Of a DNA stretch of 64,000 bases, positions 36,960 to 49,689 are shown in pieces. Each line of letters begins with the position of its first letter. Position 1 is the first letter of the stretch. The stretch comes from Pratylenchus scribneri (Eukaryota; Nematoda; Chromadorea; Rhabditida; Pratylenchidae), in assembly GCA_030063045.1 (NCBI GenBank), contig JAQSEB010000023.1, positions 2,232,001-2,296,000 of the forward strand. Reading direction: 5' to 3'. The translations under genes and the position numbers were made by a program. The notes below the pieces were generated by a model. That model was given only the letters and a program-made list of their open reading frames with translations, searched no databases and was not told the origin of the DNA.

Positions 36960-39490
36960 GGATCGAACAAATGCACTTTGTAAATTTTTTAATTTTCTCT
37001 AAAAATATTTAATTTCTTATTTAAACAAATTAATTTCGAGATTTCAACTTTATAAATTATAAATCATTAATGATCATTCATCACATCAGTGAACATGAAC
37101 AGTCATTAGTTTTATCACTTAATCGCTGTTTTATCACTTAATCGCCAAGAAACATAACAATTAATACTAAAAACTTGATAGGGATGTGCATTGCATATGC
37201 GCAATTTAATATACCTATTCCCAAGCCTGACAATGACAACTCAACATCCAAATCCAACCCAAGCCCAACCAAAAACAAAAAATCAATATTTTTGCTATGA
37301 CAAAATATCCTCATTTTGTAGTTAAATTTATTCAAAATCGGTACAAATTCCCCGTACAGTACACTTAAAAAAAGAACCCATTTTCATTGGACACGAGTAT
37401 CCGATATCGATATCGAGTAATAATAAAACACTGCTCATTGCCAATGATAAAAATGGAAATTGGCAAATAAATAGTGATTTTTAAACTCCTACTTGCTTAT
37501 CTAAATCTTAATCAGTCTAATTAATCATTGAAAAAGGAAAATAAAAAATTTATTTCCAATTTCCATCCAACAATTATTAAATAACCTATATTTTTACCCT
37601 CCGCCGGATAAGAACACATCATCGGCTTATTCTTTAAACTATTATATACTTCAATGTTGAGATTATTTATAAAAATGATGCAGTCACAACATGGAATTCG
37701 ATATCCCAAAAGTTTAAGCCATTTGTTGGTCTGATCTGCTGATGAGACGAAGAATCAATTGATCTAATACTCGCCGCCTGTTTATTGGTCAGCAAGCTTC
37801 CTCACTTGACTTTGAAATTTTGGCAATTCGGCTCACTTATGGTCAAATTTGGCTATTATTTAAAAATAGCATTAATGTTTTTCATGATTGTATATTATTG
37901 TGATTAATCCTCTAATTTTCTGTGTTCATCACATATCCATCCATTCAACTAAATTCCACTTTTCCACCTCAATATCCCCCTTGGACCCCAATACTTCATT
38001 CACTCACTCTTCTCCAACCAGTAAAATCGATCACGGCTGTCAATTGTCCGCCATTTACGCCACAGCCGTCCTCATAACAATCGAAACAATCAGCCTCCCA
38101 TTATTATTCATCTACAACTCACGGCCCGTGGCCTTCTGTGTAAAAAAATTGCTACAAGATCTAAAATTTTGGCAAATTGCCTAATAAAGGGTTTTTTAAT
38201 ATTCCATTTCCTTTCTGTATATTAATACTCCTCCAACATGTCCGTCCCTTAGTTAGACTTTCATAAATAATAGCTCAAGACGATAATCCAATTGACAAAA
38301 ACAATAGAAGAAAAAGGGATTTGCGGGTCGAGGACACATCCTTTTTTTGTTTATTCTTTCGAGACAAGCATTTTGCATTTTTTTCTTTTCGGACACCCTT
38401 TTAGCCCCTCAAAAATGCATTCCCATTCCCATCATTATTATTATTGCCTCCACTTTCCCTCCTCAATTTGGCCAAGAACAACACAAAAATGACACATTTA
38501 TGAAAACGACAAAGGCAGCCGAAAATATTTCAAAGGAATGAGCTGCTTATTAGCTGGAAAAGGACGGCAGCGACGCAGCGAATGTGTGCAAATTCCACTG
38601 GCCAAGGATGAATTAGATTGGTTGGTCATAGAGAAAATTTGGTTTAAAATAAGCTTGAATGAGTATTCCAATCCGACAAATAAATTAAAGAAAGGCCTCC
38701 TCATCATCATCAATTTCTATCAAATCCAAAACAATTTGTCCCAATTATTTTTAGAAGAAGTTGTTTGATTTAGGATGGAGAGGCCCAAAAATTGAAGTGA
38801 ATATCAATTGCAAATTGCAAACCGAAATTCTCCAAATGAAAATCCTTTTATCTCCTTTTTCTTATTTTACATTATTACACATTATTCCAAAATGTTGTTT
38901 TCCTTCCTTCACCAAAAATATTATTTATTGCCATTGGTATTTTCATTATGATGGAAGGAGAAGGATGGAAAATATTGGTCAGTTGGAATTGGAACTTGGA
39001 AGCCACTGTTACAGAAGGCAATACGACACTTTATTTGTTCTTGAGGGGATCATCACTTTGAGTGAATGAATGGAAATTGTTGGGCCCATGGGGGAAATTG
39101 TTTGGGGAGAAGAAGCCGAAGGAAGAAAAACAAGAAAGGGGGGTTCGAAAAGAGAAGAAAGGGATTTGAAGCATGTTTTGTCCCCAAAACATTCCACCCT
39201 TGGAACAAGAAGCCATTTGATAGGGGGATCAATGGATGGGGACATAACAAGGCGTAAAAATGTGTGGTGGTTGCTGGCTGGTTGATGAACCGGACGGCAA
39301 GGGGAAACTAGTTGGTTTTGCCTTTTCTATTCCATTCCTTTCAATTCCCATTTCCTACCAATTTTTCCATTCCCCATCCATTTTACGAACAAAACCATTA
39401 AATTCCTCATACTTCTAAAATTGGCCAAAAATTATTCAATTAAGCCCATGTCAACTTATTAATTTTTTCTTCCTTTTTGCTGAATAAAAT
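36960..39490. other. Large intergenic region
   Basis: Mostly AT-rich with no complete gene. A single stretch at 38024-38184 could be a relic exon. ORFs at 38550-39300 have no motif support. The region probably includes promoters of two divergent genes, helicase copy B and the disordered protein gene. Confidence 0.4.
38024..38184 (+). pseudogene. Possible lone chemoreceptor-like exon
   Basis: After a plausible acceptor (CTCCAACCAG) the frame reads IDHGCQLSAIYATAVLITIE, then a hydrophobic span TISLPLLFIYNSRPVAFC and KKLLQDLK before a stop. A Cys followed by one membrane helix and a polar Asn-Ser-Arg end resembles part of a nematode 7TM receptor. No neighbouring exons were found. Weak. Confidence 0.25.
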
Positions 39491-39496
39491 TCGGCG

Positions 39497-42400
39497 ATGT
39501 CACCGCCAAGTAATCCATTGCCAATCTATAGTTGGCCACCACCCTCATCTAATCCGTCGAATGTTAAAAATAATTCAACTATTCACAGTAAATTCCCTCT
39601 TTTGGGCCAACAAAAACAAATCATTAATGGCTATTCCTCTCCATCGAATTTAGCCGCCACCAATTGGTACGATAAAATACGAACGGGAAAAGATTGATTG
39701 ACCAATAAAAGAACATATTTGATTCATTTTTCATTTGGCTAATTAATTTAGTTTTTTGATTGACCTTAAGGGCAATTCATTTGGGGAAGGGAATTGGGCA
39801 GTCATCAGTCCCATTGGAGAGTGATTAAATATCTTTTGGGATTCTAAAATGGTTTTATTAGAGTATAAAGTAGATTTAACATATCAAACTCATCAAAATT
39901 CATTCACAATTTGCCATTTTTCAGCATGTCCCCATTGGCTGCTCTCCAACAACAATTTGAACAAAAGCAACGTGGTCCATGGCATCGTCGGCTATCGCCC
40001 TTGAAGAAGAAGCCATCCTCTTCCTCCTTTTCCTCAGCTCGACCTTTGGCCACATCCTCATCCATATCTCCACAAAGAAGGCCTCCGTCTCCGGAAAAAC
40101 GTCAACGGCCAGTTCCAATTTATCAGCAAATGAATGGAACCAAAAATGGCGATGGAACTTTTCAAGAGGCGTGGGAACATCTTAGCCGCCAATGTGCCGC
40201 CTCCATTTCAGAGCAAAGGTGCACAAAGCAGGGCACTTTTAAATACCCAAATTTCATCAAATCTTCCTGGGAATTTCCAAAATCTGGAGAATATTCCATT
40301 TCATTAATCTTTAAAAGAGAAATATTTTGAACATTTTTGAATGAAGGCCATTCCTTTGAATAAGTCCATTTATATTCTTTTAGATAATATAAATCTAAAA
40401 CTTTAATGCCTTTTTTGGCTAAAGCCTATATTGGCTTGTTTTCGTTGAAAATTGGAGATATTTATCTTTCAAAATAAATCCCCTTTCTTGGCTTCCGTCA
40501 ACCAGCATATTCCATATTCAAAGCAGACTTCCCCTTCACGTCCATTCACTGCCACCTTCGCCCACCAAATCCTCCTCCGGCCAAATGCCATTGCCAAATT
40601 CGCCGCCATCCACTTCGAATTCATCTCCGTTGGAAATGCCCGATTCCATCAATCCAATTGGGAGGGCATTGCCAACGGCATTATCAAATGGGGATGGGCA
40701 AAAGAATGGAACAATTGAATCCGCCACATTGGCATTGGCACCGAGCAGCAGCTGCGAAACAATGTCCTCTTCGATTTTGGCCAGTCCAGGTGAAAATGTT
40801 GGGTAAAAATTCAACTGGGAATTTAGCCTGGTATCGAGATCGAGATGGTCGAACCGGCTATCGTCCCGATGATTTTCCGCATGGCGCCAGAGTGCAGAAC
40901 AGTCCAATCAAAGTCATTCCAACAGCAGTTAAAAAGAATGGAAATGAAGAAAATAAATCTTCAAAGCAGGTGGAATGAATACCAAATTTCATTCCTAATA
41001 TTCCATTTATCACAGCAATTGGCTTCTTCAACACTTCAAAGACCTCCAAATCTTCCCGTTGTTCGGCAAGAACAAAGGCATAATCATTCTGTGGAAGCTT
41101 CTCCAATTCGGCCAATTCGGCACAGTTCAACCCTTCCTCTTCCCTCTTCCTCCAATCAACAAAAACACGCATCACCCTCATTCCATCATTTCCATGGCTT
41201 TCCCCCAATTGGGCCCAACAATGGAAATGGAGCACCTTCATTCCCCTTGAGAAGGACCCAACACGCAATTAATGTGAATTCGGGAATGGCAACCAGTGAG
41301 AGGGCAAAACACGATTGGTTTATGAGAAATGGCACTAATGATGGAGGCCAAAAGGGGGAGGAAATGGCCCAGCTGATGAAGACAAGCATTCAAAGTCAAC
41401 AATCAATGGCATCAACAACGACCCAAAAAGTGGTCAAATTTGCCGAAACTGTTCAGGCAAAATTTTTAATTTAAATGAATCTATCAACTAAAATAATTCC
41501 CATTGATCCATAAATAATTTGTTTTTCCATTTTAAGATCAACGAAATTGCCCCAAGGGGCGAATTGGAGAGCAGTTTATGCAGTAGCACTTCTTCCTCAT
41601 CCACTTCGTCCTCTTGCTCATCATCTGCTTCAAATTCTTCCTCATCCGATGAAGAAGATCGGCAGAATCGCCCAAAAACGAATGGAAATTCATCGGTGAA
41701 TTTTGCCAAAAGGAATCAACAAATTTCGCTTCCAAAAAGAACGGTAACTTCACCGCCTTTGGCTGTGGTCCGCCCCAGAACAACAACGAAAATTTCACCG
41801 GAAATGAAAAATGGGATTGAAGGTTCCGCAGAAATTGGACGGCAAAAAGGAATAATTGCAGAGAATGGGCACAGAAAATTACAAAAAGGTGGGACATAGG
41901 TTATATGAAATTGCATGAAATTTACCTATTTATTACAAAAAAAAAACAATCTAATAAATATGGAGAATTTTAAAATGACTTTTTAATTACCTATTAGTTC
42001 ACCCGGAAACGGCGGAATTGGAGCGAGTGATTGAACAATTCTTCCAACATTGCCAATCCCTTTCCTCCCTGAATCCTACTGCCAATGCCGAACAAAATCA
42101 ACAAACCCAAAGTCAAAGCCAGTCCCAACCAAATTTGCTGATTTCCCCACAATCGCCAATTCAACAACGTTCCGTCTACGACAATTTAGGCGATGAAGAA
42201 GGGGCAAACGCCGATTGGCTGCATACAAAAGCCAAAGTGATTGGTCAACAAAATTTGGGACCATCAATTGGCATTTGGGTAAGGGATGGATCGCCCAAAA
42301 GGAAAGTCGAAGTTACCGTCACAACAACAACGACCACTTCGAATCCAACAACAAATTCGGGCACCAATAATAATAATGGGCGATCTATGGCCATTATTGG

Positions 42401-43041
42401 CGGAAGGTGATTTGATTGGCTTTTTAATGAAAAAATGCGAATTATTTAAATTTGGTTGAACCATAAAAGTCCCCTGATAACCCTACTGTTAGAATAGAGC
42501 TTATTCATTCCTAATTTAATGGTTTGGAATGATTCTTTGGTCCCCAGAAGCCTGGAATACCCCAAAATCTTGAGTCCCAAATATCAAATACCATATTAGA
42601 TAGATAGATATATATTTTTTTCCTAAACTTTTGAATTGATGAAATAAAGATTAACCACTTTAATATGAAATCGGAATTTATATTCGAGTTTTGATGATTA
42701 GCCCAAAATAAGGCCAATTCCAAATCAATTTCTGATTTTTTTCCAGCGCTCCATATTCTGTCCAAACTCTGCCTTTGACCAATTTGCCATTGGCCAACCG
42801 CAAATCCAATTCAATGGATCCGCCAATTTCCCGAATCCCGTTGGCACGTCCATCGGCCACCATTCGACCCACCGGCAGTGGTGCAGGTGCAGGGCATCAT
42901 TCGGGCAGCGAATCCTCCTCCTCATGTTCATCCTCGTCCACTGGTCAATTAATTAAAGGCAGACCAAGGCTGGGTTCAAATCCACCAATGTCCAATCAAA
43001 AGCATTCATTTGCCGTGCTAAAAGGTCGAATGAAGCCATAA
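39497..43041 (+). CDS. Long intrinsically disordered Ser/Pro/Asn-rich protein (about 8 exons)
   Basis: Not recognised. Exons joined from conserved splice signals read: MSPPSNPLPIYSWPPPSSNP; MSPLAALQQQFEQKQRGPWH with RRLSPLKKKPSSSSFSSARP; SSSGQMPLPNSPPSTSNSS; AWYRDRDGRTGYRPDDFPHG (the most ordered-looking stretch); QLASSTLQRPPNLPVVRQEQ; INEIAPRGELESSLCSSTSS with a long Ser run ending DEEDRQNRP; HPETAELERVIEQFFQHCQS, a possible amphipathic helix, with SVYDNLGDEEGANADW; and a final Ser-rich exon ending AVLKGRMKP. One intron (41457-41536) uses a GC donor, CAG|GCAAAA. Many SP and RxxSP sites suggest proline-directed phosphorylation; a scaffold or cytoskeletal regulator is possible, but this is inference. 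Confidence 0.65.
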
Positions 43042-43049
43042 AAACATTT

Positions 43050-44130
43050 TGATCCCAAAAATAAATCCCAGTGTTATTCACTTCCTTCTTTGATAAAACA
43101 ATGAATTTTATTGAATAAATTTAATTTGAAGCCTCTTTAATTTTGAATATTTTTAGCCAATTTTGTCCTCAACAAATTTGAGATTACAATGACATTTTTT
43201 TACTCATTCCAAAATGATCATTTTCTGCACTTTTGCTCTATTTATATAATAAAATTCATTCGGAAATCGGAATCAGAAGTTCATTTCGCATCATTTTTTT
43301 CCGTGCGAATCATTCCAGCCCATCAGATCATTCTCCTTCATTTTTACACCCAAAATTTGCCGCCATTTACTAGCTGTGCTCTTTCCTATTGAAAATGTCG
43401 GGAAATATATGCCCTCTCAGAAATATTAATTCCTCCTCTTTTTACCCACTTTTTCATTCAATTTCCAAGTTCAATTCAATCACCCTAGCCCCCTAGGCCA
43501 TCTCTGCTCCTTCACATTTTCGGACTTTTTAGCATTTTGTTGGCCAACTGTCGTTTCCCCACATACTCAAACCCCCATCTAATCCATCCAAAACCTCTTT
43601 CCCATTTCAAATGCCCACAGCTTAATCCAAAATTCACTTTTCCTTGCTCCGAACTTTGCTTCCATCCAATTGATTCCCCCACTATTCCCCCATTTTCCCT
43701 TTAAATCCGGCCTTTTATTTGCCATTTGGACCGTTCCATTATTCCATTGGATTGGATTTATCCATTTTGGGGTTTTTGACTGAATTTCCGCTTCAGTTCA
43801 TTTTAAGTGCCCTTTTCAAGAGAATTTTATGCATTTATAGGCCCTTCCCCTTTCATTGGCATTCATAAAAAGTTTCCACTAACAAAAAATGGCCCAAAAA
43901 TTTGAATAAATTCCCAACAATTCCTCCTTCTTCCTAATTGGTTGGCTGTTCTCGTCGATAAACACTTTTTTGACTAATTGTCTGTGAAAATGAGCATCGA
44001 ATTGTTGATGATTTTTGTTGATTTTGCCGGGGGACAGTTGGCCTCCCCCATCAGTAAGTTTTCCCTTCAAACCCAAACAATTCATGCAAAATCGACTCAT
44101 TTTCCTTTTGGGCACACCAATTGTTTTAGG
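43050..44130. other. Intergenic region
   Basis: Pyrimidine-rich, CCATTT-rich sequence without supported genes. Ends in the 14-nt minisatellite. Confidence 0.4.
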
Positions 44131-44137
44131 TTGGCCG

Positions 44138-44330
44138 AAACTTGCGTCCCGAATTTTGCGTCCCGAAACTTGCGTCCCCGAATTTTGCGTCCCGAAAATT
44201 GCGTCCCCGAAACTTGCGTCCCGAATTTTGCGTCCCGAAACTTGCGTCCCGAATTTTGCGTCCCGAAATTTGCGTCCCCGAAACTTGCGTCCCGAATTTT
44301 GCGTCCCGAAACTTGCGTCCCAATCCCAAC
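44138..44330 (-). repeat. 14-nt minisatellite, locus 1
   Basis: About 13 units of TTGCGTCCCGAA flanked by variable C/T/A bases (CTTGCGTCCCGAAT alternating with TTTGCGTCCCGAAA, some with an extra C). It is the reverse complement of the repeat at 51530-51690. ORFs with FASRNLRPE-type repeats are by-products. Confidence 0.95.
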
Positions 44331-44436
44331 TAAGGAAAAATATCCTCATCATACTCAAAATCGATTTATTCACAATTTATTTTTATTATTACTAAAATGG
44401 ACAAAACTGATGCAAATTCAAATAATTTTTTATTCA

Positions 44437-47400
44437 TCAATCATCCCATCTATCGAAATCGTTACGGGCCATTCTATATTGTATAGCGCCCAAATGTACA
44501 AGCAGCTGTTCATTAGTCGGATTCTGAATTCCATCAAATCGTTCAACGAGTGCTTTTATGGCGGCATCATTTCTTATATATGTTGGGGATCTGGGCCTAG
44601 TTGAAATACCACGCGTTGGATCCATTTCATATAAATGCAAACGATCATGCATAAATCGCTCCTCGTCCTTCAACACCATGATCAATCTTTAATAAATATT
44701 TTGGTAAGACTAGCACATTGAATGTAATCCGTAAGTTAATTTTTGTTAAAATTATTTGTTTTTAATAGAAAAAAAATGTATAAAAATGATAATAAAGACA
44801 TAAAAATTATCCGAACAGATTTTAACCCGTGACCTAAATTTGCCAAGGGGTGGGCTTTATTTTATGTCGAAAATTTCAAATTTTATTCAGCATAATTATA
44901 AAATAATCAAAGTGTTTTCATAGGCGAATATGATTAAGTAATTATTTCAATGTAAAAATTAAAATAAATTAGTTTCCACAAAAAAACGATTCGAAACTAC
45001 GAGCATTTTTGAGTGGAATCCTATTTTTGCTCTGCCTTCACATCTCAATACACATTAAGTGCGATAGATCAGCAGCTCTTCCCAATGGAATCCACTCATA
45101 TATGAACTCTGCATTTTAAATATGTTATATTATTGCGAGACTAAAATGGCTAGTCTTATTTGGATACGTAGTAGTTTAAAAACGAAACTATTCGAGCTCA
45201 ATTTTTTAATATATTAAAAAATAAATTATCCGATATATAAAAAATATTAGTTTAATAGAGGCAACATATTTTCTTCAAAATAAAGTTTTTAAATAATCAA
45301 ATAAACTAACCTAGAAAGAAGAGGCTTTGGATTGGCAAAACGACTTTTCAACGCTCGATGGTATCCTAAAAAAATAATAATTTTTATACAAATACACAAT
45401 ATTCCCCCTTCTTCAGGAATAATAAAGCATAATTTTCGTTAGAACAATATCGTTATTGAGAATTACATAAATTATTTAGCTTAATCTAATTTAGACATAA
45501 TAATTTTAAATTAAAAGCTAAGAAATTTGTAGCTTAGAAAATGCATTAAATTTTAAAAATCATTTAAAATTAATTTGAGAAAATTCTCATTTTAAATAAA
45601 TCGGCAGATGGGTTAAAAGGAAAGACACTGGCCTTCAATTGCATTGTTAGTACGGCATTGGTCAGCTAAAACCGTTGCATGATGATTCCAGCTAGGTATG
45701 GGAAAAAGAGGATCTTGCTGACCTCTGGATATATATGTACTGAATAATTATTCAATATTAGAAATGTTTCTATTTATTTTAACTTCTCAAAATATTCAAA
45801 TATTGGTGCTGCGGCGGCTGGTGAGTTTTGCCGTAAAATATTGAAAGAATTAGCGACCATATTTTCTGGCAACATAGATAAAGCAGCGATAGAACGTATG
45901 CTTTTGCGTAATTGTTCATTATGTTGATATTGGACGATAAGTCCGGTCCTCTTAATAATTTTGTATTCAGAAAACATAAATAAAATTTACTATTAATATG
46001 GTTAAACAATTTTAATTATTAAATAAAAAGTTTATATTTTTTTTTTGGTATAAATATTTTAAAATTTTTACTTGTACTCGTCTAATTATACTCTGCGATA
46101 GATGAAAGAGGCACATCTTTATCTGCACCTGTGGCCAAATCTCCAAATATGCTCTTTTGGGTGCTTAATTCAAAATTTAAATTAGTAGAATGAAATTTTG
46201 ACCTTGCTCAAAATCCATGATGACTGATAATGGTACTATGCCGTTCATATGCTGATTAATTACCGTAAAAACGCGACGGTAAGTATCATAGGCTTTGTTC
46301 CCCATTAATATGAAAGCGGCTGGTATTGCAGAATGCTCAATAATTATATTGAGTGTGTAAAGTTGTAAGAAATTATTAGAAGCAACCTAAAAACTATTTT
46401 CTATAAATGAATCTCCTTTTTAAAAATTTATTTATACTGTAAATCCTCTTTTTAAAGCTCACACTACATTAGAAGCCCACACTAGAAAGTCTATGAAATT
46501 TAAAATTCATATTTATCGTATTTAATTTATTGTTTCAATGTTAAAAAATTTCTTTTGGATTGCTAAAAATTGAATTAATATCTAATGAATACTCCTATAA
46601 AAAATAGATTTAACATAAAACTTGCCTTAAAAGTACCGTCTGAATTCCAATTCCGATACTGCCTCAATCTTTGCAGTCCTCTTTCTGTTGCGAATATAAA
46701 AAAAACAACTTCCTCGGGTTCTGTCTCACGGCTATCGTAAAGAAAAAACAAATTTCCTTCGTGATCATTCGCAAATTCATTCTAAACATTGATACAATTT
46801 TTATATTTAACGTAGCTTTATACATTTACATTTAATAATCTAAATTTTGGGATTTGCTCATTTTATTGGTATATTTTTTATTTTCAGAGTATATTTGAGA
46901 AAACTATAATGTTTCTTCAGAAATTAATAGTCCAAAAACTGTTTAAATAATATAGTTAAAAATATTCAGGAATGAAAAAATCATCTACGTTATTTGTGAG
47001 CAAATAGCAAACTTATATAATGTCAAAACTCAAAAAGATAAATATTAAAGGAACTTATTTAAATAAGTTGATTGAATAATCAAAAATACTAAATTGCCTA
47101 AAATTTAATAATTTTGGCTTTATAACTTGGCAGCTTTTCTCCGGGTAAGAAGACTAAACAATTCAACGTCCGAATAAGTAAAATATTGCGTTTTTTATCA
47201 TAATCTAAATAATTTTACTCAATTAAAATATTCTGAATCCCGAAGTGTATTAATGATTGTCTATTTTAATTTAATAGTGGGTTTTCGTATTTTATTATCA
47301 TTAATTGAAATAGAATCCTACCTGTATGACGATCTCAAAAATTTCTCGTTTATCAACATCCAAACGGCCTGGAATTTCTCTTTGGAGTTCTATTTGACGT

Positions 47401-48804
47401 TGACTCGCTGAATATGATGGCATCAAATTTATTTGTTCATCGGTTAGTCCTTGACGTGATTGCATAAAAATCTCTCTAGGAGGAGCATTTGGATTTACCA
47501 CTGCAGTTTCTTTAATTTGCTCCTTGCGTTCACGAACCTTTATAGAAAAAATTCATAAATATTTCATTTCATACTTTATTAAATCAATTTTATTAATTTT
47601 TATTAAGAATTTTAACAAATTTTATTAAATAGTGCCCGTCAAGATTTGCCTTTTGTCTCATTAAAATTAAAGAGTATGATATTTTCATATAATTATCAGT
47701 AAATGAAAGGCTTATTATGTGATTTTATCTACCGAAAAAGTTAATAAAGATCTTTTAAAATAGTTCCTAGTATTTGTTAAAGTATAAATATATTTTTATC
47801 CCTAGCTCATCAATAAAGCAATAATTCACAAGTATTTTGCTTTTGAATTCCTTGAAAAAATATTTTCTTATTTAATTTAATGATAAAAAATTTTATAAAA
47901 TATGTGATTTTCCAATAAAAATCGATAGAATAACGATATTTTAAAATGAAGATTAAATCATAATTAAAAAGAAATTGTATAGGATCCTTGAGGATTGGTA
48001 ATGCCTCGATTAATTTATGATGCTAAATAAATAAACCAAATTGACCTCGATAATTATTAATTTTTTCCAATGCAAATCAGATTGAACTGAAAGCAATTTT
48101 TGTATTCAATTTTACATGAAATTTATTGTGAAAATAAGTACTCACTATTGATAAAGGGAATATGGTGGAAAGGAAATATACGCAATTGAAAGAAATAGAG
48201 CAATTTTGCTTTGTTCTGACTATAGGGAAAACAAAAAAAAAATTAAAAGAAAATTAAGGAAAATAGAATAACTAAAAATATTAAAAAGGCAAAATAAATT
48301 TTATGCAATAAGATGAAATTGATCTATAAATTAGGATGGAGGAAAAATATAGACATTTCTTCCTCTCAATAAAAATTTTTTCGGTATAATTGTGAATTGA
48401 ATTTAAAAAATCGCCCATTATTTTGAATGAATTTCAGAGTAATTTGCAATTTCTTTGCTATGTTTCAATATTAAATTTTAGAAATACATATTTATAATAA
48501 AAATTATCAAATAAAATTTTCCGATTTTGACTCACAACGTGTGTGTCAGTTTGTGGTGGATGATTGTGTTGTGTTACAATACGTAATACAACTTCAGATC
48601 CTACTGGTGTATGCAAACGACCATTGCAAGTTTTTATTGGGCACATCCATACTTGTATTGTGCCATCTGCAATGATTGCATTATCGCCAGTTTTTTTTCT
48701 ATATTCATAGCCTTCATGTAGCATTAAATCCGCGCCTTTTGTTGTTCGAACTCCATATACAAAGTCAATCGATAAAATCGAAATCGATATAATAAGAAAT
48801 AACA
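44437..48804 (-). CDS. FLYWCH zinc finger plus MULE transposase-derived protein, intact
   Basis: The N-terminal exon (48804-48536) carries a FLYWCH-type module: LMLHEGYEYRKKTG, VWMCPIKTCNGRLHT and TQHNHPP (zinc ligands Cys, Cys, His, His). The next exon reads VRERKEQIKETAVVNPNAPP and MPSYSASQRQIELQREIPGR. The MULE core follows: RQYRNWNSDGTFK (first catalytic Asp), VINQHMNGIVPLSVIMDFEQ (second Asp), RAYLEIWPQVQIKMCLFHLS, RTGLIVQYQHNEQ, ENTYISRGQQDPLFP, WNHHATVLADQCRTNNAIEG and YHRALKSRFANPKP, ending RMARNDFDRWDD. Two introns have GC donors (46387-46625 after GTFK; 45366-45632 after AIEG) and their removal restores family sequence exactly. No stop or frameshift remains over about eight exons. 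No terminal inverted repeats were recognised, so domestication is plausible, but an active element cannot be excluded. Confidence 0.85.
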
Positions 48805-48809
48805 TAATT

Positions 48810-49080
48810 CGTAAATTAGCTTAAAAAGAATTTACATTATTGACCTTAATTTACAAGTTGTGTAAATGCCTCCCAACTTAATCTATTTTGAAAATAAAAG
48901 TCATTCTATTTTCGACTTAATAAATCTTTTTCAACTTTGTCTAATATTTTGTCAGGCAATTTCATTGCAATTGGAATTTATTCCTGGTTGAAATAATATA
49001 TAAAATTATAAATCAAATATTTAATTTAATGCAGATAAAGATTCCTTTTTTTGTTTTGATGAGAGGAAATAGGAAGAATT
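48810..49080. other. AT-rich spacer upstream of the MULE gene
   Basis: No gene seen. It should contain the MULE-derived gene promoter on the minus strand. No terminal inverted repeat was recognised. Confidence 0.35.
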
Positions 49081-49141
49081 TGGGCTAAATTATCTGAAGA
49101 TATCGGATAGTAATTTCAAACACAACCATCGTAGCAGAGAA

Positions 49142-49480
49142 ATAGAAGGAGCAGATGGAAGAGGCATTGAGTGTTGTTGTTGAGTTGTAGGCGAGTGTAG
49201 ACGGCATAGATGCCGGGAATGGTTGGATTTTATGCTCACAGGGACTGACACTGCCGGCCAACAATGGACAGAGGATAAACCAATGGGCACTAACGTTAAC
49301 AAAAGCAATGGCAACATAAAATCCAACCATTCCCGAATTATATGCCGTCTACTCTCGCCTACAACCCAACAACAACGCTCAATGCCTCTTCCATCTGCTC
49401 CTTCTATTGCCCTTGCTTTAGTTAAGGTTATTGCCCATTAATTTATCCTCTGTCCGTTGATGGCCGGCAGTGTCCGTCCT
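49142..49480. repeat. Interleaved inverted repeats (A-B-A'-B')
   Basis: Segment A (49142-49233) is the near-perfect reverse complement of 49318-49409, and segment B (49241-49314) is the reverse complement of about 49407-49478, with B more diverged. The order is therefore A, B, inverted A, inverted B. Both A copies can encode SNHSR, CRL, SPTTQQQ and SMPLPSAPSI, one on each strand, and the minus copy opens with a signal-like MDFMLPLLLLTLVPIGLSS (49326-49090). Probably two inverted copies of one small gene fragment or a foldback element. Confidence 0.7.
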
Positions 49481-49689
49481 TTCATTCTATTGATTGGCAA
49501 AGGTCACTCATATTTGACCCTCGAGATTTCCTACCATTAATTATTCTGTTCAATTTCAAATAATCAAAAAAAGGAACATTTTACCTATTTATATATTTCA
49601 CACTAAAATATATTTTGATATTTTCAGTGAATTCTAATTCAAATAAAAAATGCAAAAAATTATTCTTTTTGTCTTTTTTTGTATGGTAT

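Noticed and set aside
44015..44604. ORF of 208 aa with FASRNLRPE repeats
   Set aside because: Runs through the 14-nt minisatellite and then antisense through the last MULE exon; not a gene.
49090..49326. Minus-strand ORF with a signal-peptide-like start
   Set aside because: It lies wholly in the interleaved inverted repeat, has no splice partners and ends in unrelated sequence; kept only as a note under the repeat.
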